Assembly: GCA_022766605.1 (NCBI GenBank)
Contig: JALEOH010000039.1
Coordinates: 1 to 64,000 of the forward strand
Length of the DNA: 64,000 bases
From: Ezakiella sp.
Lineage (GTDB): Bacteria > Bacillota > Clostridia > Tissierellales > Peptoniphilaceae
Direction of reading: 5' to 3'
In this document: piece after piece, positions 44,186-52,826 of the stretch
Position numbering within the stretch: the stretch's first letter is position 1
How the letters are laid out: the number at the start of each line of letters is the position of its first letter
Made by a program: the position numbers and the translations under genes
Notes under the pieces: model-generated
Seen by the model: the letters and a program-made list of their open reading frames with translations, nothing else
Database searches by the model: none
What the model was told of the DNA's origin: nothing

Positions 44186-45495
44186 TATTCTATTTGCTCT
44201 CCATAACTAGTAAAAGTATTAATATTATTAATCCTCGTAGTAATTATTTTTCCTATATCATCTTTATTCCCGCTAGCAACCACGAGTCTACCATATTCGT
44301 TTCTGCCCTCTATGGTATTTGCCTTAGCATCATATGACTCATATAAAACTTCAAAATTTTTCCCAATGGTATCGATTTGATTGTCATATTGAATCTGGTT
44401 CATTATTTCAGTCAATCGATTAAATCTATCTTTAACAATTTCATCAGGCAATGGTTTTAAATTGGCAGCTGGTGTATGCGGACGTGGCGAAAAAATAAAT
44501 GTGAAACTAGTATCAAACTTTACATTTTTCACCAAATCAAGTGTATCTTCAAAGTCCTCTTCAGTCTCTGTTGGATATCCGACTATGATATCAGTACTAA
44601 ATGAAATATCTGGTCTAATTTTACGAGCCTTTTCGACTATTTTGTAATATTTATCAGTGTCATAATGTCTATTCATATCTTTTAAAACCTTATCAGAACC
44701 CGATTGCACAGGCAAATGTAGCTGTGGCATAAGTCTATCCAATTCACCATAACATTCTAAAAATTCATCTGTAATATCTCTTGGATGAGGGGTCATAAAT
44801 CTGATTCTTTTAAGTTCTCTAATCGAATTTAACTCTTTTAATAGTCCAGCAAAATTAGTGCCGTCCTTTAAGGCCTTTCCATAAGAATTTACATTCTGCC
44901 CTAGCAACATTATTTCCTTAACCCCATCATTTGTCAAATATTTTACTTCATCGACTATATCCTTTTGAAGTCTACTTCTTTCCCTGCCTCTGGTATATGG
45001 GACGATACAAAAAGTACAAAAGTTATTGCAGCCATAAGTTATATTGACAAATGATTTAAATTCATAAGGTCTAATTGCATTAAAAGTCTTTTCAGTGTAG
45101 CTATTTTGATCTTTAATATCTACAACTGTTTTGCCAGTGCGTTTGTATTCATCAATATACTCTCCAAGTTTATCTATATTATTGGTGCCGAAAATAATAT
45201 TAACATTCTCAAAAGTTTTTAAAATATAATTTCTAATCTCTTCCGATTGCATCATGCAACCACATACACAAATTATTTTATCTTTAAAGTGTGGATCCCC
45301 TTTAAGCCAACCTAAATTTCCATATACTTTATTTTCCGCATTTTTTCTAACAGCACATGTATTATATATTATTAAATCTGCATCTTTTAATTCTGTTGTT
45401 TTTGAATATCCCATCGATTCCAATGTATAAGAAAGAATCTCAGAATCATGCTCATTCATCTGACAACCATATGTTTTAATTATATATTTTGACAT
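44185..45495 (-). CDS. miaB: tRNA-2-methylthio-N6-dimethylallyladenosine synthase MiaB
   Basis: 436-residue radical SAM methylthiotransferase acting on the i6A37 made by MiaA. The N-terminal UPF0004 domain has Y-G-C-Q-M-N-x-x-D-S-E with cluster cysteines and C-A-V-R; the radical SAM motif is C-N-N-F-C-T-F-C, then R-G-R-E-R-S-R, with a C-terminal TRAM domain. The ATG at 45507 contains the GAGGAG ribosome-binding site of the ATG at 45495, so the latter is chosen. It stands after a strong stem-loop that separates it from ispH-rpsA. Confidence 0.95.
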   Translation of the reverse strand: MSKYIIKTYGCQMNEHDSEILSYTLESMGYSKTTELKDADLIIYNTCAVRKNAENKVYGNLGWLKGDPHFKDKIICVCGCMMQSEEIRNYILKTFENVNIIFGTNNIDKLGEYIDEYKRTGKTVVDIKDQNSYTEKTFNAIRPYEFKSFVNITYGCNNFCTFCIVPYTRGRERSRLQKDIVDEVKYLTNDGVKEIMLLGQNVNSYGKALKDGTNFAGLLKELNSIRELKRIRFMTPHPRDITDEFLECYGELDRLMPQLHLPVQSGSDKVLKDMNRHYDTDKYYKIVEKARKIRPDISFSTDIIVGYPTETEEDFEDTLDLVKNVKFDTSFTFIFSPRPHTPAANLKPLPDEIVKDRFNRLTEIMNQIQYDNQIDTIGKNFEVLYESYDAKANTIEGRNEYGRLVVASGNKDDIGKIITTRINNINTFTSYGEQIE

Positions 45496-45521
45496 AAAAC
45501 TCCTCATGATTAATATTTTTA

Positions 45522-45560
45522 TATTTAAAGAAAGCTGCCATAGGCAGCTAACTTTAAATA
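45522..45560 (-). terminator. Stem-loop between ispH-rpsA and miaB
   Basis: TATTTAAAG-aa-AGCTGCC-ATA-GGCAGCT-aa-CTTTAAATA: 7 bp plus 9 bp separated by a symmetric A-A internal loop. No good U-run on either strand, so it may be an mRNA end-protecting or processing hairpin rather than a full stop. Confidence 0.55.
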
Positions 45561-45570
45561 TAGATGTTTA

Positions 45571-47898
45571 TTAATTCTCTTCTGATCCTGTATCTTCTGT
45601 TATATCAAGATCAAGAGCCATTTTCTTTAATTCTCCTAAAATATCACTGTCAATTAATGGATTATCAATTGGCGTTGAGTCCTCTTTTTCTTTTTTAGGA
45701 CCATCTTCAGCTTTTCTTTCTCTTCTTGGACGACGTTCCCTTTCTGGTTTTTCTGGTGCAGTAAGTGCCTTAATGCTTAGAGAAACTCTTTGATCATCTC
45801 TAATATCAGTAATCTTTGCTGAAACTTCTTGGCCTAAATTTAAGACATCTGATGGTTTTTCAATATGCTCATCACAAATTTGCGAGATATGGATAAGACC
45901 ATCAACTCCTTCAATAATATTCACAAATGCTCCAAAATCAGGTAGTGAAACAACCTTTCCAGTTACAGTATCTCCTACCTTATAATTTTCGGTAAATACT
46001 TTCCAAGGATCTTCTTTTAGTTGCTTAATACCTAGTGAAATTCTTTCTTGTTCGCGATCAAAGCTTAAAACTTTGACTTCTATTTCTTCGCCGACTTTTA
46101 AGAAATTCTTAGGATTTCTTACTTTGTTCCAAGAATAGTCAGTTACGTGTACAAGACCATCATAAGCCCCAAGATTAATAAATGCACCAAAGTCGACAAT
46201 TCTTGCAACTGTGCCCTTTATAACCTTGCCCTCTTCAATGTTTGCCCAAAACTCTTCAGTTTCCTTAGCAATTCTCTCACGCTCAAGTCTTCTTCTAGAA
46301 ATAATTGCTTTTCTTCTAGATTTGTCAAAGTCGATTAATTCAACTTCTACAGTCTCACCTACTAGACCTGATAGATTTCTTCTAAATCTGTCATAAGCAT
46401 GACTTGCTGGCATGAAAAGTCTTGCACCTTCATAGTCCGCTACTAAGCCTTTGTTAACTTCTTCTTTGATAGTGGCTTGGAAAGTCTCGTTATTTTCAAA
46501 TTTTTTCTCTAGATCTTCCCAAACTTGAACGTCTTTAATTCTTCTTAGACTCAATACAACATTACCTTCACCATCATCGATTTTAACAATATAAACATCG
46601 ATTTCATCATCTTTCTTAAAATGTTCTCTAGGATCAGTAATGCCTTCTGGTAGCTCATCACGATCTACAATTCCATCTGATCTGAAGCCAATATTTACCA
46701 TGATTTGGTTTTCAGTCACATATAGAATCTTTCCAGGAACAATTTGTCCCCTTCTGATACGTGTGAAAGTTTCTTCCATCATCTCCTGCATTGTGGCATG
46801 TCCAGGTTCTGTAGTTTCGACTGCAGTGTTTGACAATTCTTGTTCTGAAACGTTATTTACGTTTTCTCCATTTGAAACATTTGTTTCTAGTTCGTTTGTG
46901 TTCATAGTGGTATCTCCTTCATTCTCTTGATTAGATTCTGTTACTGTGTCAGTTGGCATATAGCCATCATTCAACTTATCAGTTGGTTCATCCAACCTGT
47001 AACTATCTTGAAGTAATGAATCAAAAACGCCTACTCCACTTGGATTAGAATTGATTTTTTCTTCAATGTTTCCGTCATCGTTGTCCATGTCGTTTAACAC
47101 TCTAACAGCCTCCTCGATTATCCACGATGGAGTTGACGCCCCAGCAGATAATCCAACTATATTATACCTTTTTATTAAGGATAAATCAAGTGAATTTATA
47201 TCTTTTATTAAATAATGTGGAAATTTTCTTTCCAATAATAAGTTTGACAACTCTTTTGTGTTGTTGGAGTTCTCTCCACCAAAAATCAATATGCAGTCAA
47301 CTTCCTTGCTAAGGTCTTCAATTGCTTCTCGTCTATTTCGCGAGGCAGAGCAAATTGTATTTTTTATGATATATTTATCCTTATCCAATGTATCTTTTAT
47401 CTTTAATACAATTTCTTCAGCCTTATTATCATTTAATGTTGTTTGCATTGTAAAAAATAATCTTTTATCTTTGGGCAATAAATCAATATCATCGAGATTA
47501 AAAACAATAAATGCATTATCAACTTGGGATTTTGTGGCCATTACTTCTGGATGATTTGGATCTCCTATAATTACATTTAAGTATCCATCCAATTCATATT
47601 TTTGCATTTGTTTATAAATATTTAATAGCACAGGGCAAGTTGTATCGATTAAGTTATATTTTTTAGATAATTCTTCTTTATATTTTTTATCGGTTCCATG
47701 CGATCTTAAAATTAAATTATCAACTTTAATATCCTTTTTAAAATCTATTATTCCTTTATCATAAAGTGAATCTTGTACATCTTTATTATGAACAAGTTCA
47801 CCCATTATTGCCGTGCTAATATTTGATTTACTCGCCAAATCATATGCTCTTTTTACACCAAAGCAGAACCCCATCTCCTTTGCAAGTTTAACTTTCAT
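45571..47898 (-). CDS. ispH: IspH (HMBPP reductase) fused to ribosomal protein S1
   Basis: 775 residues. Part 1 (about 1-275) is IspH, the last MEP-pathway enzyme. It has cluster cysteines in G-F-C-F-G-V (C12), D-T-T-C-P-V (C88) and I-C-S-A-S-R (C193), histidines in E-L-V-H-N and D-P-N-H-P-E, and S-A-G-A-S-T-P. Part 2 (about 385-715) has four S1 RNA-binding repeats, each with an F-G-A-F-like or equivalent strand, then a Lys/Arg/Glu-rich tail. Between them is an Asn/Glu-rich linker. IspH-S1 fusions are known in clostridia. The start is ATG 47898 with AAGGG nine bases upstream; a TTG at 47904 has poor spacing. An internal ATG at 46905 with its own ribosome-binding site could give free S1. Confidence 0.93.
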   Translation of the reverse strand: MKVKLAKEMGFCFGVKRAYDLASKSNISTAIMGELVHNKDVQDSLYDKGIIDFKKDIKVDNLILRSHGTDKKYKEELSKKYNLIDTTCPVLLNIYKQMQKYELDGYLNVIIGDPNHPEVMATKSQVDNAFIVFNLDDIDLLPKDKRLFFTMQTTLNDNKAEEIVLKIKDTLDKDKYIIKNTICSASRNRREAIEDLSKEVDCILIFGGENSNNTKELSNLLLERKFPHYLIKDINSLDLSLIKRYNIVGLSAGASTPSWIIEEAVRVLNDMDNDDGNIEEKINSNPSGVGVFDSLLQDSYRLDEPTDKLNDGYMPTDTVTESNQENEGDTTMNTNELETNVSNGENVNNVSEQELSNTAVETTEPGHATMQEMMEETFTRIRRGQIVPGKILYVTENQIMVNIGFRSDGIVDRDELPEGITDPREHFKKDDEIDVYIVKIDDGEGNVVLSLRRIKDVQVWEDLEKKFENNETFQATIKEEVNKGLVADYEGARLFMPASHAYDRFRRNLSGLVGETVEVELIDFDKSRRKAIISRRRLERERIAKETEEFWANIEEGKVIKGTVARIVDFGAFINLGAYDGLVHVTDYSWNKVRNPKNFLKVGEEIEVKVLSFDREQERISLGIKQLKEDPWKVFTENYKVGDTVTGKVVSLPDFGAFVNIIEGVDGLIHISQICDEHIEKPSDVLNLGQEVSAKITDIRDDQRVSLSIKALTAPEKPERERRPRRERKAEDGPKKEKEDSTPIDNPLIDSDILGELKKMALDLDITEDTGSEEN
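46905..46919 (-). promoter_or_regulatory. Internal ribosome-binding site and ATG for free S1
   Basis: Within the linker of the fusion, minus strand AAGGAG (46914-46919), 8-base spacer, then in-frame ATG at 46903-46905. Starting here (codon 332 of the 775-residue frame) gives 444 residues holding all four S1 domains and none of IspH. Confidence 0.6.
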
Positions 47899-48463
47899 TT
47901 CCAATATCCCTTATTCGCTGCATGATTAGCTTGCTGAATTTATCATATTTTATTTTTGTGTTTTCATCTTGAATTTCATTTGGATATATCAGATCACCAA
48001 AAATTAATTCAACTTTAGAGAAGAGTTTATAACTCGATCTAATATAAACTGGCGATATAGGTGCATTTGCTTTATAAGCAATTAAGCTTACTCCTGACTT
48101 GCCATCCTCATCTTCTATAGAAGACTTTCTCGTACCTTGCGGAAAAATTCCAAGCGCACCTTCTTCATTTAATACTTTTATACACTGCTTAATAGTGCTT
48201 AATTCCGTAGAGCTTCTATCAACTGGAATCATTTTTATTTTTTTTAGAAACCAACTTACTATTGGATTTTTAAATAGTTCTTTTTTAGACATAAAACTAA
48301 CCTCTCTTGGCAGATTTAAAAACAAAATTATCGGTTCCCAGAAACTTCTGTGATTTGCACATAAAATAACTCTTCCTGTATTTGGGAATTTTTCAAGATT
48401 GATAAATTTAATGTTAAATAAAATATTTGTAAAAAATTTAGCTATGCTTAATATGATTTTCAT
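47888..48463 (-). CDS. plsC: 1-acyl-sn-glycerol-3-phosphate acyltransferase (PlsC) family
   Basis: 191 residues with an N-terminal hydrophobic stretch. It carries the acyltransferase blocks N-H-R-S-F-W-E, V-S-F-M-S-K-K-E-L-F and F-P-Q-G-T-R. The first block is H-x4-E instead of the family H-x4-D, and the third has Q for the usual E. The overall fold and position between cmk and ispH-rpsA, the standard clostridial place, support the assignment, but activity may differ. AAGAGG precedes the ATG inside the cmk end; it overlaps ispH by 11 bases. Confidence 0.85.
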   Translation of the reverse strand: MKIILSIAKFFTNILFNIKFINLEKFPNTGRVILCANHRSFWEPIILFLNLPREVSFMSKKELFKNPIVSWFLKKIKMIPVDRSSTELSTIKQCIKVLNEEGALGIFPQGTRKSSIEDEDGKSGVSLIAYKANAPISPVYIRSSYKLFSKVELIFGDLIYPNEIQDENTKIKYDKFSKLIMQRIRDIGNES

Positions 48464-49103
48464 TATTACCTCTTATGATTTGATTAATTTGTTTAATACT
48501 ATCTTTAATTTTTTTATCTGAAGTATTAATAATAAAAGCTCCATCAGGAATTGTCAGTGGATCTAATTTCCTTGACATATCCCTTTTATCCCTTTGTTCT
48601 ATCTCACTATAGATTTCATTAAACGATTTATTATTTAATATATTCTTTCTTCTCATCTGATTTAATCTACGTCTAGCTCTTTTTTCAATAGAGGCATCTA
48701 TATAAAATTTATAGTCTGCATTTGGTAAAACCACCGAGCCAATATCTCTTCCATCTACAACTACCGAAGTTTTATTTGCAATTGCCCTTATTATATTATT
48801 GACTTTATCCCTTATTTCAGGTATTGCACTTATTTTACTCGCAAGTTCAGTAATTTCCGATGTCCTTATTTCATTTTTTAATAATTTACCATCAAGCGTA
48901 ACTCCATTTTTTTTATAAAAAATGTCAATATCATCTAATGAATTTATATATTGATCTTTTGATAGCTTATTTTTATTAAAATAATATGCAATTGTTCTAT
49001 AAATAGCTCCAGAATCAATATGGATCAAGCCATATTCTTTTGCAATTTGTTTAGATAAGGTGCTTTTTCCTGAGCCAGATGGTCCATCTAGTGTTATTAT
49101 CAT
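48438..49103 (-). CDS. cmk: Cytidylate kinase
   Basis: 221 residues. Phosphorylates CMP and dCMP. It has P-loop G-P-S-G-S-G-K-S-T, D-S-G-A-I-Y-R, D-G-R-D-I-G and R-A-x-R-R, all family motifs. The ATG overlaps the aroH stop (ATGA); the end overlaps plsC by 26 bases. Confidence 0.95.
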   Translation of the reverse strand: MIITLDGPSGSGKSTLSKQIAKEYGLIHIDSGAIYRTIAYYFNKNKLSKDQYINSLDDIDIFYKKNGVTLDGKLLKNEIRTSEITELASKISAIPEIRDKVNNIIRAIANKTSVVVDGRDIGSVVLPNADYKFYIDASIEKRARRRLNQMRRKNILNNKSFNEIYSEIEQRDKRDMSRKLDPLTIPDGAFIINTSDKKIKDSIKQINQIIRGNNENHIKHS

Positions 49104-49453
49104 AATTCATCTCCATAAATATCAGGACGAAGTCGTCTCGCTTCTCCAACATAGACATTACTGATTTTTCTATCATCCTTAATATGAATTAAAAGTCTAA
49201 TACATTTTTTTAAAGAGTCTTTTACATATTGTTCTTGCAGGCAGATAATTGGAACATCAAAACCAGATAGCCTTATCCCATCGCCTGGGTAGGAGCTATC
49301 TAAATCCTTTGTCGCTGTAGTTATTATTGAAACAATATCATCTTTATCGAGTTTATTTAATTTTTTTATTTCTTCCATTAAAAAATGAGTCGCTTCAATA
49401 ATCTCTTCTTTTTTATTTTCTTTAACCGTGATTGCTCCTCTAATTGCCTTCAA
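49100..49453 (-). CDS. aroH: Chorismate mutase (AroH type)
   Basis: 117-residue trimeric AroH-fold chorismate mutase, chorismate to prephenate. It has R-G-A-I-T at the N-terminus (catalytic Arg), the C-L-Q-E strand, I-R-L-L-I-H and V-Y-V-G-E-A-R-R-L-R-P-D. The start is TTG, with a strong AGGAGG seven bases upstream inside the preceding flavoprotein gene. Other shikimate genes are not in the window. Confidence 0.9.
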   Translation of the reverse strand: MKAIRGAITVKENKKEEIIEATHFLMEEIKKLNKLDKDDIVSIITTATKDLDSSYPGDGIRLSGFDVPIICLQEQYVKDSLKKCIRLLIHIKDDRKISNVYVGEARRLRPDIYGDEL

Positions 49454-50648
49454 TTAATCGCCTCCTGATTGACATAAATGCTTTATGCGCTGTAGAAAAT
49501 GCTATTTGTAAATTAAATCCACCCGTGTTTGCTGCAACATCAAGTAATTCACCGACTACATATAGATTTGAAACTATTTTTGATTCCATCGTCTTTGGAT
49601 CTATCTCTTTTATGTCCACCCCACCGTCTGTAATTACTGCCTCATTAAAATTACGCCTGCTATCCACTTTAAAATCTTGATTTTTTAGTTGATTGACAAT
49701 GCTCTTTCTTTCCTCTTTAGATATTTGATTGGACTTCTTATTTGGTGAAAACTGTAATTTAGCTATAAAAAATTCAATCATTGACTTGGGCATTAGATGT
49801 TCAAGTATTTTCGAAATATCTTTATTTGGATTTTGATCAAATTCTCTTAATAGTCTGTCGTCCAATTGCTTATAATCAAGTGCTGGTTTTAAATCGATGG
49901 ATATCATATCACCGTGATCTATAAATGGGCTCAATCTTAAGATTGTAGGACCTGAAAAGCCATAGTGAGTAAATAATAATTCTCCAAACTCAGAAATATT
50001 TTTATTTTTTATGATAACATTAACATTTTTTAAACTCAGCCCCATCAATTGATTGTTATATTTAAAGTCCGAATTTAATCCAACAAGAGCAGGTCTTGCT
50101 GGAATAATCTTATGGCCAAAATCTTTAAGAAACCTATATCCATCACCAGTAGATCCGGTTAGTGGATAACTTAATCCACCAGTAGCAAGTATTAAATATC
50201 TTGAATTATAGCAATCTTTTTTGGTAATTACATTAAAAAGATCTCCGTTTTTTTTAATATCGATAACTTCACTATTAAATGAATAGAGTGCCTTGCTCTT
50301 ATCATAAAAAGCATTAGTAATATCTCTTGCCTTATCGCTAATTGGAAAAATCCTTTGTCCTCTCTCTTCTTTTAACATCACTCCTAAATTCTCAACATAT
50401 TCTATTAAATCTTTATTGTCAAACTCTCTAAGCGAAGAGTATAAAAATTTAGGATTGGTAAATACTTCCTTAATGAAGTTATCTATCTCCCTAGCATTCG
50501 TTAGATTACATCTACCCTTACCAGTAATATTTAATTTTTTTCCTGGATAACTATTTTTTTCTAATATTAAAACATTTTCATCTGATACAAGGGAGCCAAT
50601 CATCAAACCAGCAGCACCAGATCCAACTACAATTATATCATAAATCAT
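49440..50648 (-). CDS. NAD(P)/FAD-dependent oxidoreductase, HI0933 family
   Basis: 402 residues. The N-terminal FAD motif is I-I-V-V-G-S-G-A-A-G-L-M. G-K-G-R-C-N-L-T-N and G-G-L-S-Y-P-L-T-G-S-T-G-D-G-Y, hallmarks of the HI0933/YhiN family, follow, with N-T-G-G-F-N-L-Q-I-A near the C-terminus. Some relatives (BaiN) reduce bile-acid intermediates, but most have no known substrate. The ATG at 50648 gives the family N-terminus; a TTG nine bases earlier is possible. It overlaps aroH and rpiR neighbours. Confidence 0.88.
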   Translation of the reverse strand: MIYDIIVVGSGAAGLMIGSLVSDENVLILEKNSYPGKKLNITGKGRCNLTNAREIDNFIKEVFTNPKFLYSSLREFDNKDLIEYVENLGVMLKEERGQRIFPISDKARDITNAFYDKSKALYSFNSEVIDIKKNGDLFNVITKKDCYNSRYLILATGGLSYPLTGSTGDGYRFLKDFGHKIIPARPALVGLNSDFKYNNQLMGLSLKNVNVIIKNKNISEFGELLFTHYGFSGPTILRLSPFIDHGDMISIDLKPALDYKQLDDRLLREFDQNPNKDISKILEHLMPKSMIEFFIAKLQFSPNKKSNQISKEERKSIVNQLKNQDFKVDSRRNFNEAVITDGGVDIKEIDPKTMESKIVSNLYVVGELLDVAANTGGFNLQIAFSTAHKAFMSIRRRLIEGN

Positions 50649-51498
50649 CCAAATCAAATATCTCGAATTTTTCCCAGATATCCTCCATTTCAGTTAGCCT
50701 TTCTTTTGCTCTGTCCTTGTTAACTAGACTAATATCTATAATCAATGAGTTTAGAACTGCCATAGGGCCTGAGAGTGAGTCAATAAAATAAATTAAATTA
50801 TTACTGGTCAATATAGTGATGTCAGAGTTTTTGGCAAGTGTATTATTTTCTTTATCAGTAAGAGAGATTATCTTAGTATTTCTATTTTTAGCAAATCTAA
50901 CAGCATCCAATATTTCCTTAGCATATCTTGGAAAAGAAACTACAAAAATGAGATCTTCTTCACTCATATTTATCAATTCTTCAACTAGTGTGGATTCACT
51001 TTCTCCCAATAAATATACATTTGGTTTAATCATATTTAGATAAAAGTAAAAATAGCCCGCAAGAAAATGTGACGATCTAGCTCCCATAATAAAGACTCTT
51101 TTTGCATTGTCGATTAATCTTGCAGCCTCTGCAAGTTTATCACGATCTATATTGTCGATAATATGCTTAAAATTATTGATCTCAGAATTTATCGCCTGAT
51201 TGATAAAAGTCTTGTGGTTCTTGATATCAGTCATGATACTCAATCTTTCCACTGAAGTAGAATAACTCTTGGTTTCAGAAATTATATATTCCTGTAACTC
51301 CTTATATCCAGATAGACCAATTTCCTGGGCAAATCTAACAACCGTTGATTCACTTAGCTCTAATTTATCCGCAAGTTCTTTTGCAGTAAGGTCAATCGAT
51401 TGATGAGGAGATTTAATTATAAAATCAGCAATCTTTTTTTGACCTTTACTCATAATATCATAATATCTATTTATAGTACTTTTAAGAGATTCTACCAT
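50638..51498 (-). CDS. MurR/RpiR family transcriptional regulator
   Basis: 286 residues. An N-terminal RpiR helix-turn-helix (about 1-80) has A-K-E-L-A-D-K-L-E-L-S-E-S-T-V-V-R-F. The C-terminal SIS domain (about 115-260) has M-G-A-R-S-S and V-V-S-F-P-R-Y and would sense a phosphosugar. The frame is open 13 residues further, but GGAG six bases before the ATG at 51498 sets the start, one base after the rluB stop. It is unusual to find such a regulator buried between rluB and a flavoprotein gene; its target is unknown. Confidence 0.88.
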   Translation of the reverse strand: MVESLKSTINRYYDIMSKGQKKIADFIIKSPHQSIDLTAKELADKLELSESTVVRFAQEIGLSGYKELQEYIISETKSYSTSVERLSIMTDIKNHKTFINQAINSEINNFKHIIDNIDRDKLAEAARLIDNAKRVFIMGARSSHFLAGYFYFYLNMIKPNVYLLGESESTLVEELINMSEEDLIFVVSFPRYAKEILDAVRFAKNRNTKIISLTDKENNTLAKNSDITILTSNNLIYFIDSLSGPMAVLNSLIIDISLVNKDRAKERLTEMEDIWEKFEIFDLDDL

Positions 51499-51499
51499 A

Positions 51500-52222
51500 T
51501 TATTCTCCATCAAACTGCGCTTTAACTCTTCTGACATAGTCTAGTTCATTTTTAGTAAATTGCCTGCTTTTTCCAATTGGCAATTCGCCCAATTCTATCT
51601 CTCCATGGCATAGCCTTTTTAGTCCAGTTACATTATATCCAACAGCCTCAAACATTTTTCTAATTTGTCTATTACGACCTTCGCTTATAATAATTTCAAT
51701 TTTAGTGTTTTTGGATTCTCGCCTTTTAAGTTTTATCTTGCATCTATTAGTTATAACTCCATCTATTACGACACCATTTTCAACCTCTTTTAATTTCTCA
51801 TCAGGAATATATTCATTGAAACTAACTAAATATTTTTTTGTAATCTCAAAAGATGGATGAGTCATAATATTGGTAAAAATGCCATCGTTTGTATAGATCA
51901 TAAGACCTTCACTGTCCATATCAAGTCTACCAATTGAATTTAGTTTTCCATTATAATTGATTAAATCTCTTGCAAGTAGCTCATGATGTGGATCTTTATT
52001 GGAAGACAAATAATTTACAGGCTTATTTAGCACAAAATAGACATTGCCTTCAACGAGTTTTATATTTTTACCATTCACTTTTACATAATCCTCATCTGTA
52101 ACTTCATGGCCGATATTTGTTATAATATCACCATTAACTGAAACGGCTCCACTTTTGATTAATTCATCGGCATGTCTTCTTGAACAAAGACCTGAATGTG
52201 CAATATATTTATTTAGTCTCAT
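51500..52222 (-). CDS. rluB: Pseudouridine synthase, RluB/RsuA family
   Basis: 240 residues. An S4 RNA-binding domain at the N-terminus (R-L-N-K-Y-I-A-x-x-G-x-C-S-R-R) is followed by the synthase domain with G-R-L-D-M-D-S-E-G-L (catalytic Asp) and E-G-R-N-R-Q-I-R-K-M. It would modify 23S rRNA near position 2605. It overlaps scpB by 14 bases, the usual neighbour. Confidence 0.93.
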   Translation of the reverse strand: MRLNKYIAHSGLCSRRHADELIKSGAVSVNGDIITNIGHEVTDEDYVKVNGKNIKLVEGNVYFVLNKPVNYLSSNKDPHHELLARDLINYNGKLNSIGRLDMDSEGLMIYTNDGIFTNIMTHPSFEITKKYLVSFNEYIPDEKLKEVENGVVIDGVITNRCKIKLKRRESKNTKIEIIISEGRNRQIRKMFEAVGYNVTGLKRLCHGEIELGELPIGKSRQFTKNELDYVRRVKAQFDGE

Positions 52223-52814
52223 ATTCTACTTCTGCCTCCTCCGATAACTCTTCATAGTCTTCAAAATCTATTTCGGTTATTTTTAATATCTTTTTTATTT
52301 CTTCACGATCAAGTTGATCAGGCAATTGGGCAAGAGAGGAAATTTCAAATAATCTTAAAAATTCATCAGTTGTCCTATATACTATTGGCTTGCCCGGTTG
52401 ATTGAGTTTGCCGGCTTCTTTAATCAGATTTTTTTCTAAAAGATTTTGCACCATGCCATCTACTTTTACCCCACGGATTTTCTCAATAATCTGCTTGGTT
52501 GTCGGTTGAAGATATGCGATAATGCCAAGAGTCTCCATAGCTGCATTAGATAGATTCTTTTTCTTTTGCTTAACTCCAAATGAACTAATAATATCCCCAT
52601 ATATCGGATTGGTGCTTATCTGACAAGTATTACCAGATATTGTTAGTCTTATGCCTCGCGAAGAGTATTCATATTCCAATGTCCTAAGAATTTCGTTCAT
52701 TTCTAACTTAGTGCAATCAAAAAATCGCATCAATTCACTTATTTCCATGGGCTCCCCCCACGCAAATAACAATGCTTCAACTTCATTCTTGATTTTTAAT
52801 ATTTCTCTTTCCAT
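52209..52814 (-). CDS. scpB: Segregation and condensation protein B
   Basis: 201 residues with two winged-helix domains. ScpB dimers bind ScpA and the SMC complex in chromosome condensation. Family motifs are V-E-A-L-L-F-A near the N-terminus, A-A-M-E-T-L-G-I-I-A-Y-x-Q-P-x-T, R-G-V-K-V-D and P-G-K-P-I-V-Y-R-T-T. The C-terminal tail is acidic. AGGTGA precedes the ATG, 12 bases after scpA. Confidence 0.93.
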   Translation of the reverse strand: MEREILKIKNEVEALLFAWGEPMEISELMRFFDCTKLEMNEILRTLEYEYSSRGIRLTISGNTCQISTNPIYGDIISSFGVKQKKKNLSNAAMETLGIIAYLQPTTKQIIEKIRGVKVDGMVQNLLEKNLIKEAGKLNQPGKPIVYRTTDEFLRLFEISSLAQLPDQLDREEIKKILKITEIDFEDYEELSEEAEVEYETK

Positions 52815-52826
52815 ATTATCACCTAA

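Noticed and set aside
45571-47898. IspH-S1 joined by a sequencing error or frameshift
   Set aside because: The frame is continuous through a linker of about 110 residues, both halves are complete, and the same fusion is known in clostridia.
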